A DNA stretch of 64,000 nt from Candidatus Kapaibacterium sp. (GCA_028284775.1 JANQRB010000039.1:20391-84390); one strand, 5' to 3'. Shown: positions 53,914 to 63,571, counted from the stretch's first letter. Made by a program: numbers and translations. The notes: generated by a model from the letters alone, not told the origin.

Positions 53914-53925
53914 TGTTAATTAACA
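53914..53925. promoter_or_regulatory. 12-bp perfect palindrome between the LRR genes
   Basis: TGTTAATTAACA is a perfect inverted repeat in the short gap between the two LRR genes, about 100 nt before the second start. It is a candidate operator, but AT-only palindromes can arise by chance. Confidence 0.3.
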
Positions 53926-54027
53926 GGTGGCCGACAGCGTCCATTTGACAATCAACTTACTTTGACAATGCAGCTCAACAAAAATATTAACCTCTTGTGT
54001 ACATGCACTTGCGCTACAATCGAAACA

Positions 54028-55827
54028 ATGCGATTCTTTCATTCACATTGTTGCGGAAGCTTGGCGCTGCGATCATACATGTTAATCGCTCTGTTGTCAA
54101 TTGCCGCTGCAAGCACCGACATTCCCTGTTTTGCGGCCACAGACCCCTTCCGTTGGTTTGCCGACGAGACGACTCGCGATTCGATCCATGCGAGTGGCGG
54201 CAAAAAGGAGGCGTACATTCTATCGATCGCCACAACTTGCGCTCCCTATTTGAAGCGACTGCAGCAACATAATTCCTTACGCCAACTGGAAATTCGCGCG
54301 ACGCGTTGTCCTACGAAGGTGGTGGATCTTGGGCATTTGCAACATCTGTACAGTGTGAAAACGAATGCGCTGTACCCAATGCTCTTTTCACTCCCGCGGC
54401 TGAAGTCCCTCATCGTCGAAGCTGATGACCAGGGCAATCTGTCTCTGGATTCCCTGGCTCGTTTCGTCTCGTTGGAGCGCCTGGCGTTGAACGGTCCCTT
54501 CGCCCGCTTACCCCGGTCAATGGCGAAGCTAGACCGGTTGCGTTTGCTGGGACTTAAAAACACCCTGCTGAAAACGTTGCCCGATGTGATCAGCGAGCTA
54601 CCCGGCCTTGAGGCCCTGATTCTCCATTCCAACAAAGGTCTTTCGCGTCTGCCGGCATCTCTCCGGGAAGCGCGGCGCCTTACTCTTCTGGCGATCAAGG
54701 GCGGCAACGAGTCGGGCGCTTTTCCGGAAGGACTTCGCCACTGCGCTAGCATCGAATCATTGGAAATCAGCCGTACGAATGCGCCGCCGGCAGCAGAACT
54801 CCGGCATCTGACTTCATTGCGTTCACTCGAGCTGAATCGGGTCAAGGGCAGCGACAGCATAATCGACAATCTGCACCTTGTACCTCAGCTTGAGTCATTA
54901 AAGATTGGCGGGATCAGTACACTGCAAGCATTAGCTGCGGCGATCGCAGCCGGCAAGTTGGCGTCATTACGGGATTTGATGCTTAGTGGTAACACATTGC
55001 GCCTGCCGGACGAGATTGCCGGACTTCGTCGTTTACGAAAAGTAAGGCTCTACGCTAACAAACTTGAAGAATTTCCAGCCGCTCTTTGCGAGCTGGACTC
55101 ACTCACGAGCTTAAGCATTCGGACTCGGAGATTAAAGCGGATAGCGCCGGACATTGCCAGGCTGCAGACCCTGCGCGAATTGTCGATTCAATGCGATACA
55201 CTGGAGCAGATTCCCACGGCGATTCTGGGGCTGCGCAATCTGCAGCGCCTGACGATCAAGGCCAATCTCGCGCCATCCGACTTTCCGGCAAGGCTGACAG
55301 CCCTGCCCAGACTACAGTATTTAGAGCTCGGGCTCGGTCACAATATCTCGCTGCCTGACAGGCTGCGCGACTCCCTCGACAGCGCAGTAATCTATGATTA
55401 TTTCGACCCTTCCAAAACAGACCCGGTCTTTATTGGCGACATTTTCTTTGTGAATGGACAATTGTTTATCGGAGCGGGATATGGATTGTACAATGCCCCC
55501 CGACAGGATCGCGAGTGGGGCGGCGCCCTCACCGGCTGGGGTACCCTGGCGGCCGGCATCGAATACAAGCCCTTTGGCCGGGTACTCGTTGCGCCCAAAC
55601 TAAGCTGGTTCAGCACGCGCAGTATGTTCCTCTGGGGCATGGCTCTGCTCTACTACACGGACTTCCGGGAGGGCAGTCTGGTGCTCCGACCGCAATTTGG
55701 CTTTAACTTCGGCTACCATCCGGGAGGCGCTCGCATCACGCTCGGCGTCAATTTTCCCATCAGCAACAACGTGTTCAGCGACTTGTCCGGAACTATTTGG
55801 TCGACGGGCTTATCACTGGTGTGGTGA
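54028..55827 (+). CDS. Leucine-rich-repeat protein with C-terminal barrel-like domain, paralogue (599 aa)
   Basis: ATG 54028 starts a signal peptide (MRFFHSHCCGSLALRSYMLI...FAAT); earlier in-frame starts are less likely. Leucine-rich repeats cover about 80-430 (LERLALNGPFARLPRSMAKL, LRLLGLKNTLLKTLPD, LRNLQRLTIKAN). The C-terminal domain of about 140 residues has DREWGGALTGWGTLAAGIEY, PKLSWFSTRSMFLWGMALLY and YTDFREGSLVLRPQFGF. It is collinear with 52018-53859 (shared KSLIVEADxxGNxSLD, LGLKNT, GAFPEGLRHC/AAFPAGMRHC), so it is a tandem paralogue. Probable surface-exposed receptor or adhesin. Confidence 0.87.
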   Translation: MRFFHSHCCGSLALRSYMLIALLSIAAASTDIPCFAATDPFRWFADETTRDSIHASGGKKEAYILSIATTCAPYLKRLQQHNSLRQLEIRATRCPTKVVDLGHLQHLYSVKTNALYPMLFSLPRLKSLIVEADDQGNLSLDSLARFVSLERLALNGPFARLPRSMAKLDRLRLLGLKNTLLKTLPDVISELPGLEALILHSNKGLSRLPASLREARRLTLLAIKGGNESGAFPEGLRHCASIESLEISRTNAPPAAELRHLTSLRSLELNRVKGSDSIIDNLHLVPQLESLKIGGISTLQALAAAIAAGKLASLRDLMLSGNTLRLPDEIAGLRRLRKVRLYANKLEEFPAALCELDSLTSLSIRTRRLKRIAPDIARLQTLRELSIQCDTLEQIPTAILGLRNLQRLTIKANLAPSDFPARLTALPRLQYLELGLGHNISLPDRLRDSLDSAVIYDYFDPSKTDPVFIGDIFFVNGQLFIGAGYGLYNAPRQDREWGGALTGWGTLAAGIEYKPFGRVLVAPKLSWFSTRSMFLWGMALLYYTDFREGSLVLRPQFGFNFGYHPGGARITLGVNFPISNNVFSDLSGTIWSTGLSLVW

Positions 55828-56199
55828 CGCGGATTGTAAACTCGTCGCCAACGGGGCTGACTTTTCCTTTTCGCCTAAGAGCCAACGACACTTCTGCCGT
55901 CAGCGAGGAAGACAGCTGAAGCTGATTCTTCTTACTTTAGCGGATGCGGGTACTCGCTTAGCGCCGGGAGACCGTGTGCCCAATACACTATCGGCCTATC
56001 AGCCGGGGCGGCATTATCCCTGCCCGGCCGGAGTAAGGTCCACGGTCGCAAAGAGTTTAATCGCACATGATTACCTTTTGGCTGTCGGCGATATTAACAA
56101 TATCAAACGAGCCAAATTTGCGCCTGCTGGCTCCAGCCATTGCCGTAGGAGGCGAATGTAAAGACATGGCCGTATGGTTTTAAGTTTTACATCGAAAAT
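55828..56199. other. Intergenic region, nothing seen
   Basis: 372 nt between the second LRR gene and the stand-alone barrel gene. No LRR remnant was found in any frame, so the third gene does not look like a recently broken LRR fusion. Confidence 0.45.
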
Positions 56200-56715
56200 A
56201 TGAGTTACAGCAACGCTCACGTTTCAGGAAGCAAAAGATCGAAAGTAGGCCTGCTGCTTGTGATACTCGTCTTCGTCACATCTACAGCCGGAACGTATGG
56301 CGCAGTGCCGACAAAACCCGTTTTTATTGCTGACGCTTATCTTGCGAGCGGGGAATTTTTTGTCGGAGCGGGATTGGGCCTGTTCAACGCCCGAAGAGAC
56401 CGTGAGTGGGGCGGTGCTTACAGCGGCTGGGGCACCCTGGCGGCCGCTTTCGAGCTCAGGACAAGCGACAAGCTGATGCTGGCGTCCAAGCTCAGCTGGT
56501 TCAACACGCGCTGGATGTTTCTGTGGGGCGCCAGCATGCTCTACTATTCGGACTTCGACGACGGCAGTCTGGTTTTCCGGCCGCAGTTGGGTCTGAGCCT
56601 GGGCTATCCCGGAAAGATTCGGCTCACAGTCGGATACAATGCTCCCCTCATCAATACCAGCTTCGGCGACCTGGCGGGTTTCGTGCTGTCGCTTGGGACC
56701 TCGGTAGAAATGTGA
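56200..56715 (+). CDS. Stand-alone version of the barrel-like domain of the LRR proteins (171 aa)
   Basis: It has a signal peptide (LLLVILVFVTSTAGTYGA). The mature part matches the C-terminal domains of the two upstream genes: RRDREWGGAYSGWGTLAAAF, SKLSWFNTRWMFLWGASMLY, YSDFDDGSLVFRPQLGLSLG, and a final strand LSLGTSVEM. Aromatic-rich alternating strands point to a small outer-membrane barrel or beta-sandwich. It could be a partner of the LRR proteins or the evolutionary source of their anchor domain. Convergent, 11 nt from the next minus-strand stop. Confidence 0.8.
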   Translation: MSYSNAHVSGSKRSKVGLLLVILVFVTSTAGTYGAVPTKPVFIADAYLASGEFFVGAGLGLFNARRDREWGGAYSGWGTLAAAFELRTSDKLMLASKLSWFNTRWMFLWGASMLYYSDFDDGSLVFRPQLGLSLGYPGKIRLTVGYNAPLINTSFGDLAGFVLSLGTSVEM

Positions 56716-56726
56716 ACCGAACAGCT

Positions 56727-57200
56727 TCACCTGTCATCCGGTTGGCCGGCCGGGTCTTCATCCCAGAAGCCGGCTTCGTCTATGTCGTCGCCTGGAACAT
56801 CGTCCGATTCCGCCTGCTCGGCGTCAATGCAGGGCTCGGTAATCGTGACGCGCACCCGTCGCCCCAAGCAGCTTATCTCACCATAGCCGCGGCAATGTGC
56901 GCTGAGGTCGACAAAATAGATCAGAATTCGATTGCGCCGCCTCTCATACAGCAACTCATCGATCCGGACGATGCTAAGCTGCTGGGTATCGCTCGGTGAC
57001 CGCAGCAGGTAGATGTCCTGCATCGACACCAGCCAGTCTTCGCTCACCTGCAGTCCATGCTCATCCGCCAGTTCGAAAAAGGCGCAAAACTCAGCGCCGG
57101 CCACGCGTGAACAAAAAGTGTATTCCATGGCCGGGGCGCAGACATTCGCTGCAAGCTGTATCGCAGCAACTGAAATCAATGTCAGGAATTTATTAAACAT
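56727..57200 (-). CDS. Small secreted protein with acidic tail (157 aa)
   Basis: ATG 57200 has AGGA six nt upstream and starts a signal peptide (MFNKFLTLISVAAIQLAANV); an in-frame start at 57239 would overlap the upstream gene. The mature part has several Cys (CSRVAGAEFC, CRGYGEISCLG) and a very acidic C-terminus (DDVPGDDIDEAGFWDEDP). No domain recognised. It is the last gene of an operon, 14 nt after the TSP3 protein stop. Confidence 0.7.
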   Translation of the reverse strand: MFNKFLTLISVAAIQLAANVCAPAMEYTFCSRVAGAEFCAFFELADEHGLQVSEDWLVSMQDIYLLRSPSDTQQLSIVRIDELLYERRRNRILIYFVDLSAHCRGYGEISCLGRRVRVTITEPCIDAEQAESDDVPGDDIDEAGFWDEDPAGQPDDR

Positions 57201-57214
57201 AGTTTTCCTATCGG

Positions 57215-60214
57215 CTATTTGCAGGAATTGATGTAACAAATCAGCACTTCATTCACTGGCGTCGATTTTTCCGTTGTAGGCCTGCTTATGCCATAAACAT
57301 ACAAGCGATGATTAACGCTTTTTCCGGCTTTGCGCCGCAGATAGGATCCGAGTTGCTGTGCCTTCATTCTGGCTGCCTTTTCATCCGGATCCACAACTTC
57401 CAGGACCAGGGTAACCGAACTGCATTCGGCCAGTCGCTTTTGCAGATCGCCGAGCTGTTGCAGCGTTGTCGAGACGGTTGTATCGACACTGATTGCCGCC
57501 GACGGCATCGGTGAACTCGAAGCGGCGGCTGTCGTTTTCCCCGAACCCCCGCAAAAGGCAATATTCATGGTTTCACCGCAATCGCCGCTTGGTTTTATGC
57601 TCTTGCGTTTAACTGAATCCAGCGGGTTCGTGCCGTAGCGATAGACTTCTTGACCATCGAGCAATTGGTCGCCGTCGCAATCGCAGTCGCGCGGATTGAA
57701 CTGCGTGCCGGCCTTCCCCGTTTTCATGTATCGGCCCAGATCGGAATCCCGGCGCGGGTATAACTCCTGATAGTCGCTGAGGGAATCGTTGTCGGTGTCG
57801 GAATTGACAAGGCGCAGGCGCCGCTGATACTCGAATCCGTCCGTCAATCCGTCATTGTCGCTGTCGCCGCTGGTGGGGTCGCTGCCGCGAAGCAACTCGC
57901 TGAGATCGTCCACGCCGTCGCTGTCGCTGTCGTGGTCCGTAAGCGATAAACGATGCGGCAGAGCATGGTGCAGCAGCCTGACATAGACAATAAACTGATC
58001 TGAGGGGTCGAGTTCGCGCAAGCCGCTTCGTGCCGGTTTCGCCAACGGGACAAATGAAATGAGCTCCAAACCATCGGCGGCAATTTCTTTGTACCTTGTG
58101 AATGCAATCGACGGCGTCTCTTCAATCTCGACCGAGCTTACATAGTGCGCAGAGAACTGCATGGCGTCTTTACAGTTGCAGTGCCATGCGAGGCGCGTCA
58201 CTTTGACTCTGGCTACGCTGGAATCGTCGTTGATGGCCAGAAAACGAAATTGATACACCCGGCTGGAATCACTCCTGTCGAAGCGGCACAGCTCACGTCT
58301 GTTAAAGAATCGATGAGCCCATACTCTGTTCGCCCCCGACCACCACATGCGTTTACTCGCCGCAGTCAGGTTTTGCAGATGCCATTCAACACTATCCTGC
58401 AGACCGTCTGCATCACTGTCGGCATTAGTGGGCTTCGACCCCGTTTCGAACAGCTCCATACCATCGGGCAGGCCGTCGCTATCGCTGTCGTTGTTACGCG
58501 GATCCAGCGTATCGTTTCTTTGCAGAAGACCCGCTTCCATGGCTACCAGCATTCGCGCCGACTCCTGCGGCCGGCATTCCTCAAAATCCGTTAACTGATC
58601 GCCGTCGCGATCGATATGCGTCGGATCGGTTCCGAGTGTTAGGAACTCTTCGTAGTCGCTTAAGCCGTCGCCATCGCTATCCGCCTTCAGCGGCGAAAGA
58701 AGTCTTGGCGCTCGCAAGACGACCGGCAATGAATCAGCATCCCGTATCACCCGGCGCAACTCCGAAACGTTCGCCTTACGCGCGTCCCAACGCCCCGATT
58801 GCTGCAGTTCAAAGAGATCGGAAAGCGAATCCAGATCCGTGTCGCTGCTCGTCGGATCGGTGTAATACACATACAGCTCATCAAAATCGCTCAACTTGTC
58901 ATTGTCGCTGTCATAATTCAATGCGCTCAGATTTCCGGGCCGACCGATCAGGCGTCCCTGCAGCAGGGCCGTCGGATTAATTTCTTCCGCATCACTGAGT
59001 TTATCGCCGTCGCTGTCTTTGCTCAGCGGATTCGTCAGGTGAATGTAAACTTCATCATAGTCGCTGAGACCATCGCCATCGGTATCGTCAATAAGCGCGT
59101 TAAGACACCGTGCATCATTGATGGTATCGGTCGAAATCAGGATTGGCTGACGCGCATCCGCCCTTTCCCTCTTCCTGCCGGCGAGAATATTCGTCCACCC
59201 TCCCGATCGGAATTCAAACGAGTCATTCAGTCCGTCGCCATCCGTATCGGGTGTCAGGGGGTTAAAATTATTGTCATACTCGACTTTGTCTTCGAGATGA
59301 TCGCCGTCGGTATCCCGCTCCTTCGGGTTGGTGCCGATTTGCGCTTCGGTTTCGTTGCTAAGCCCGTCACCGTCATAGTCCGACTGACCGAAGTACCAGG
59401 ATAACCCGACGTTAAGTGTTGCATAGGCATCATTGCTCGATTGATTATCGCCCCGCGCCCGATAGTCGTCGATGAAATCGTCGGCCCAGGGCCGGGCGTG
59501 CGCTCCGACCCGCACAGACATATTCGGCGTCAGGTAGAGTTCAATCCCAGCGCCAAAGCTAAGGGAAAAGTCGTTGGCTTTATAACGGTCGGCGGCCTTG
59601 TTCGGCAGCGTTTCATTGCCCGAAGCTGTGGCGGCATTCCACTCAAGGTGCTCGATACCGGTGTAAACAAATATGTTGTTGGTCTCCGAGGCAAAAAACG
59701 TCATCCCCAAAAGAAAGCCTTTGGCAAACAGCCGCGTGGCATTTTCCGGCTCCAGACCCGTTTTGCCGTCGGGGTAGGTTCGCAGCCTGAGGGCAGGGTC
59801 CGGAAAGTAGTCACTGTAATCGCGCATTTTACGATCGGTAATTTTAAACTGGAAGCGCGCCATTTCCAGGTAGGCCCCGATAAAGGGTACGATAGAGCCA
59901 CCAGCGAGCGTGCCGCTTGAATCGCCGATCCAGTCCTGCAGGACAGGAATAGCGTTATAGCGCAGGTCGAGCATCGTGCTGAAGCCGAACTGGTTGTCGG
60001 TAAACTCGCCCCAATACTTACTGATACCGGCATTCAGGCCCAAGGCGACGCGGTTTCGGATGCTCTGCGCGTGCAGGCTCAAGGCGCCGCTGCCGATCAA
60101 AAAAAGCAGCAAGGCAAGCCAGCGACACAGACTGCGCCGGAATACCTGACCTTCACTGTTCTCGCAGATCGCTTTACGAAGCCTGATCAATGCTGGCAAA
60201 AACTGTAGCGTCAT
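57215..60214 (-). CDS. OmpA-like outer-membrane protein with a very long TSP3 calcium-repeat region (999 aa)
   Basis: ATG 60214 has GGAGGT ten nt upstream, so the GTG at 60226 is rejected. After a signal peptide ending SLHAQ, residues about 48-260 form an OmpA-type beta-barrel (FGAGIELYLTPNMSVRVGA...NVGLSWYFG). Then come about 600 residues of thrombospondin type-3 Asp-rich calcium repeats (DYDGDGLSNETEAQIGTNP; DTDGDGLNDSFEF; DSDGDKLSDAEE), interrupted near 640-760 by a non-repeat insert. The end (about 890-985) resembles an OmpA/peptidoglycan-binding domain (LVLEVVDPDEKAARMKAQQL, GSYLRRKAG), but it is degenerate. The plan matches OprF-like porins, with the TSP3 linker much enlarged. It lies 20 nt after the pentapeptide gene stop in the same operon. 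Confidence 0.88.
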   Translation of the reverse strand: MTLQFLPALIRLRKAICENSEGQVFRRSLCRWLALLLFLIGSGALSLHAQSIRNRVALGLNAGISKYWGEFTDNQFGFSTMLDLRYNAIPVLQDWIGDSSGTLAGGSIVPFIGAYLEMARFQFKITDRKMRDYSDYFPDPALRLRTYPDGKTGLEPENATRLFAKGFLLGMTFFASETNNIFVYTGIEHLEWNAATASGNETLPNKAADRYKANDFSLSFGAGIELYLTPNMSVRVGAHARPWADDFIDDYRARGDNQSSNDAYATLNVGLSWYFGQSDYDGDGLSNETEAQIGTNPKERDTDGDHLEDKVEYDNNFNPLTPDTDGDGLNDSFEFRSGGWTNILAGRKRERADARQPILISTDTINDARCLNALIDDTDGDGLSDYDEVYIHLTNPLSKDSDGDKLSDAEEINPTALLQGRLIGRPGNLSALNYDSDNDKLSDFDELYVYYTDPTSSDTDLDSLSDLFELQQSGRWDARKANVSELRRVIRDADSLPVVLRAPRLLSPLKADSDGDGLSDYEEFLTLGTDPTHIDRDGDQLTDFEECRPQESARMLVAMEAGLLQRNDTLDPRNNDSDSDGLPDGMELFETGSKPTNADSDADGLQDSVEWHLQNLTAASKRMWWSGANRVWAHRFFNRRELCRFDRSDSSRVYQFRFLAINDDSSVARVKVTRLAWHCNCKDAMQFSAHYVSSVEIEETPSIAFTRYKEIAADGLELISFVPLAKPARSGLRELDPSDQFIVYVRLLHHALPHRLSLTDHDSDSDGVDDLSELLRGSDPTSGDSDNDGLTDGFEYQRRLRLVNSDTDNDSLSDYQELYPRRDSDLGRYMKTGKAGTQFNPRDCDCDGDQLLDGQEVYRYGTNPLDSVKRKSIKPSGDCGETMNIAFCGGSGKTTAAASSSPMPSAAISVDTTVSTTLQQLGDLQKRLAECSSVTLVLEVVDPDEKAARMKAQQLGSYLRRKAGKSVNHRLYVYGISRPTTEKSTPVNEVLICYINSCK

Positions 60215-60234
60215 GACAGCCGACACCTCCAGCC

Positions 60235-62691
60235 TTAGTGATTCAGGAATTTCGGTTTGTCAACGATGGATTCAGGCGGCGCAGAATCGCCGTTCTCGGC
60301 TGATGTGCAGCAATTCAGTTCGAAGAATCGCCTGATCTTTCCATTCATGCCCAGATCTTTGTAGTTGTGATACTCCCAAACTTCAATTCGATTCTTAACA
60401 GCATCGAGAAACTTCTCTCTGGGACTATCTGCGCTATAGCCCACCCGGTCGGGAATCGTTATGTATTCGCCCGCCAGATCCTGCAGCATATCGATTTCGA
60501 TATCTTCAACCACAAGCGCAGCCATATCGACACAGGGTTTCGCGGTATCCCCGGATTCAGCCCCACTGTACAATAGTTCAGCCAAGGCCACCGTGTCGGC
60601 TGCGATCAGGGAGACATCGGCCTGCGCCAGGTTCGTACGGTTCATGTTAACTTTTCTGACGTGCGCCATACGCCAGTTCGACAGGGTGAAATTCGCTTGA
60701 CGCAAATCACAGTAAAACATCGTTGCGGCCTCAAGCCGAGCTCCGAGGGCGTCTGCGCCCGCAAAATCACATTCGAATATGAAGGCACCGCGCAGATCGA
60801 TGTTGTGCAGGATGGCGCTATCCAGGCGGACGCTATCCAGGGTTGCCGCTTTCAGCGAAGCGCCGGTAAGATTAGCGCCGGGGAGTCTCGTCCGATTTTT
60901 TTCACTTCGCCCTAAGAGAGCGCCATCCAGTTTAGCGCCGCTCAGATTGGCCCAGTGCAGGTCAGCGCCCGAAAGGTCTGCGCCGCGCAGGTCCGCGCCG
61001 GTAAGGTTGGCATGGCTGAGATCGGTGTTACGAAAGACGGCATTGCGTAGATCCGCCTGGCGCAGGTTGGCCTTAAACATTTCCGCCTCGCTGAAATCGC
61101 AATGCGCCAGGGAGCTGTGAGCGAGATTAACATATATCAGCCACCGGCCGCGCAAGTCCAGCCTGGTTTTATTACGACGTGAGATTTCATCGCTCTGAAA
61201 CTCAGCGGGGGCGACGCTTTCATCCTCTTCATCAAATTGATACCCGCTTATTTCCGTATCGAGAATTTCGATGTTAAATGGAGTATCGTCCCGTGAGTGC
61301 AATACAGCCAGCTTCTGAAAGAGTCCGACAAGCTCATTAAACAATATTTTGTGAATCGACTCGACACCCTGACCATCTTCATTTTTCTCGATAAAATGCT
61401 GATGATTGCATCCCATCGAATCGCTCTTTTCGGCGCCATCCGTCACTATTCCCAGCATGGAGCCCGCTGTTGTAAGCGCCACTGTCTCCGACTTCGAAAA
61501 TTCCCACATCGGCTCCGGCCGTGACAGCAGGGGATCGAAAGCCAGCAGCAGTGCGCAACAACTGCCGACGATGAGCATTCGATTCAATACGACCGTGTTG
61601 GCACGCCGTTCCGAGCGTGTTCGTTTACGATGTTTCCACAACACGGACGCAGCCTTCCATGCCACACCGATCAAGACAAACATGGTCATCACCACGACCA
61701 TTTCATTATCCTGGTTGTTTAAGGCAATCAGGAACATCAGGAACACAAACGCGATGCCGATCTCGCCACTTGGAATTTCGCGCGATTCATTCGAATATTC
61801 CTGCGGATTTGTGATGATATGCCAGTAATAGACAATCAGCCAGACATCAATAATTAAGAGTATCTTTTGATAACTGGTAATGGTTGTATCCTGGTAGGGT
61901 AAAAACTTGACAATTGTCAGTATTATTACGGTGATGGGTAGAAGACAATTCAGACCAAGCGAAACGATTCTGAATACCCGTCCGTGAATTCGCAGCGGTT
62001 TGCTGCGCCTGTTTTGCTTTTTGAAAATCTCCCTGCTGAATACTCTATTATTGACTTCACCCTGATCAACAGCCTGCTTCCGGTTCGCGAGATTGTAATT
62101 GAGAAACAATGGATACATTATCCACTCGGCGCTGGTGCTGGCGTTAATTCGGCATTGTTCGATGAATTGATGCACCCGCGTGGAGTGGACGGCAAACATC
62201 ACGAGGACGGAAAAGTGAAAACACAGGAAAAGCAAAGGAGTAATGTAAGCAAATACCGGCAGGGGAATGGCGATGCCCAGCACCGGCAGCTCGATGCGCG
62301 ACTCGGGTAAGAGCAATTCCAGATCGCCGGCGTTCATCAGGGTAATAATGATGTAAATCGAGAATACAATGAGGATGTTCTGCGAATTGCGTGCATGGCT
62401 CGTTGTGTCCTCCAGCAATTCCTGCGAAATGAGTGGACCTTGTTGCTCAGAGCCGTCCCCGTCCTGCCGGTACCTTACAAAGCTTATGTCGCTGCGGGTA
62501 GCAGATACGACATCAGTATCCCGCTTGACAGGCGGTGCCTGCCCCTGTAAGCTCGCGCTTTCGGTCTTTCTCCGGGCTTCGGCATCGGGGGTAACTTCAC
62601 CGACTATTGCGGGCCGGCCGTTGGAAGGCCGCTGGCCGGTGTTTCTGTTGATATGCCTGCCGTTTTTGCTCTTTCTGTTTTTCTTTTTCAT
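60235..62691 (-). CDS. Membrane protein with pentapeptide-repeat domain (818 aa)
   Basis: A basic N-terminus (MKKKNRKSKNGRHINRN) and a low-complexity region are followed by about seven membrane segments (about 105-125, 140-165, 235-260, 275-295, 310-330, 335-355, 375-395), with the family-typical LPVLGIAIPLPVFAYITPLL. Residues about 520-730 are pentapeptide repeats, A(D/N)LxG type: ANLTGADLRGADLSGADLHW, forming a right-handed quadrilateral helix. It is probably an inner-membrane protein with a soluble repeat domain. The function of this family is unknown. It is the first gene of a three-gene operon with the TSP3/OmpA-like and small secreted proteins. Confidence 0.88.
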   Translation of the reverse strand: MKKKNRKSKNGRHINRNTGQRPSNGRPAIVGEVTPDAEARRKTESASLQGQAPPVKRDTDVVSATRSDISFVRYRQDGDGSEQQGPLISQELLEDTTSHARNSQNILIVFSIYIIITLMNAGDLELLLPESRIELPVLGIAIPLPVFAYITPLLFLCFHFSVLVMFAVHSTRVHQFIEQCRINASTSAEWIMYPLFLNYNLANRKQAVDQGEVNNRVFSREIFKKQNRRSKPLRIHGRVFRIVSLGLNCLLPITVIILTIVKFLPYQDTTITSYQKILLIIDVWLIVYYWHIITNPQEYSNESREIPSGEIGIAFVFLMFLIALNNQDNEMVVVMTMFVLIGVAWKAASVLWKHRKRTRSERRANTVVLNRMLIVGSCCALLLAFDPLLSRPEPMWEFSKSETVALTTAGSMLGIVTDGAEKSDSMGCNHQHFIEKNEDGQGVESIHKILFNELVGLFQKLAVLHSRDDTPFNIEILDTEISGYQFDEEDESVAPAEFQSDEISRRNKTRLDLRGRWLIYVNLAHSSLAHCDFSEAEMFKANLRQADLRNAVFRNTDLSHANLTGADLRGADLSGADLHWANLSGAKLDGALLGRSEKNRTRLPGANLTGASLKAATLDSVRLDSAILHNIDLRGAFIFECDFAGADALGARLEAATMFYCDLRQANFTLSNWRMAHVRKVNMNRTNLAQADVSLIAADTVALAELLYSGAESGDTAKPCVDMAALVVEDIEIDMLQDLAGEYITIPDRVGYSADSPREKFLDAVKNRIEVWEYHNYKDLGMNGKIRRFFELNCCTSAENGDSAPPESIVDKPKFLNH

Positions 62692-63020
62692 GAATGTTTA
62701 TCGCTTAAACATGCGAGCAGTGTGAATCGGCGCGACGCCGGACCGCCGATGCATTAGCTGTTGTGACGATTCACGAAGCGATAGTCAACTTGCTTTGGAT
62801 TGAAGCAGCGTGTGTGTATGAAAAATGGTCCCCGACTAAACTATCGCCGCTTTGCCGCGCAAACGATTTCTAGCATCCTGTTGGCGTAACTGATAAGATA
62901 GCAACTTTCTCAGTCCGATGCACTACGAATACAGTACGTATTTTTCTGTCAGAGCAGGCAGAGTACAGCATGGGTTGAACTGCGGCGAGGTGGATCAGAC
63001 GCCCCGGTTCAAAGGCACTC
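62692..63020. other. Intergenic region, nothing seen
   Basis: About 330 nt upstream of the pentapeptide operon. No exact -7 box was found. A short hairpin AATAC/GTATT with a T-run (62928-62945, plus direction) has no plus-strand gene before it. Confidence 0.4.
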
Positions 63021-63545
63021 TCAGTCCTCAGCCCTCAACACCTTGCCGATCCACGCCGCCTTTCCCTGCAAATATTTGATTCTGTCCTCCGAAAATTCGC
63101 CCGCCAGTTTTTGCTTCAATGCGGCATAGTCTTGCGCAAGGGTCGTGTCGGCTCGCAGGCGGTCGCGGAAGAGCAGCAGCTGACGCCAGTCGGCTGAGTC
63201 TGGCTCGACCATGTGGATATGGTGAGTACGAGGTTCGCCCCGGATGAAGAAATGACGGCGCGGAATGCCGTTTTCGCCGCGGTAACGGTAGCCCAGATCG
63301 GCAAGGGCTGGAATGTTTACGGCGGCCTCCTCGAAATTCCGCACCGCGATCGCGATGTCGATAATCGGCTTGGCAGGCATACCCGGGATCGAGGTGCTCC
63401 CGACGTGTTGGATATCCAAAACGAATGGGCCGATAGCCGCCCGCAGCCGTGCCTCCTCGGCAGAGAAAAGATCGGGCCAGTCGTCCGTATACGGGTGGAG
63501 TACGACGATACCGGCCGGCAGACCAAGCTCATTGTTTTGTTGCAT
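63021..63545 (-). CDS. GrpB family protein (174 aa)
   Basis: ATG 63545 has GGAGAGGA directly upstream; the in-frame extension to 63833 is rejected. The GrpB (UPF0157) signature is clear: VVLHPYTDDWPDLFSAEEAR, DIQHVGSTSIPGMPAKPIID and HHIHMVEPDSADWRQLLLFRD. The family has a nucleotidyltransferase-like fold; the invariant GST and D-x-x-I-x-V elements are present. The substrate is unknown. It has its own promoter-like motif. Confidence 0.93.
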   Translation of the reverse strand: MQQNNELGLPAGIVVLHPYTDDWPDLFSAEEARLRAAIGPFVLDIQHVGSTSIPGMPAKPIIDIAIAVRNFEEAAVNIPALADLGYRYRGENGIPRRHFFIRGEPRTHHIHMVEPDSADWRQLLLFRDRLRADTTLAQDYAALKQKLAGEFSEDRIKYLQGKAAWIGKVLRAED

Positions 63546-63571
63546 AGTTCCTCTCCTGATAAACAATCCTG

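Noticed and set aside
62928..62945. Small hairpin followed by T residues
   Set aside because: It points along the plus strand, but no plus-strand gene precedes it; 5-bp stem only.
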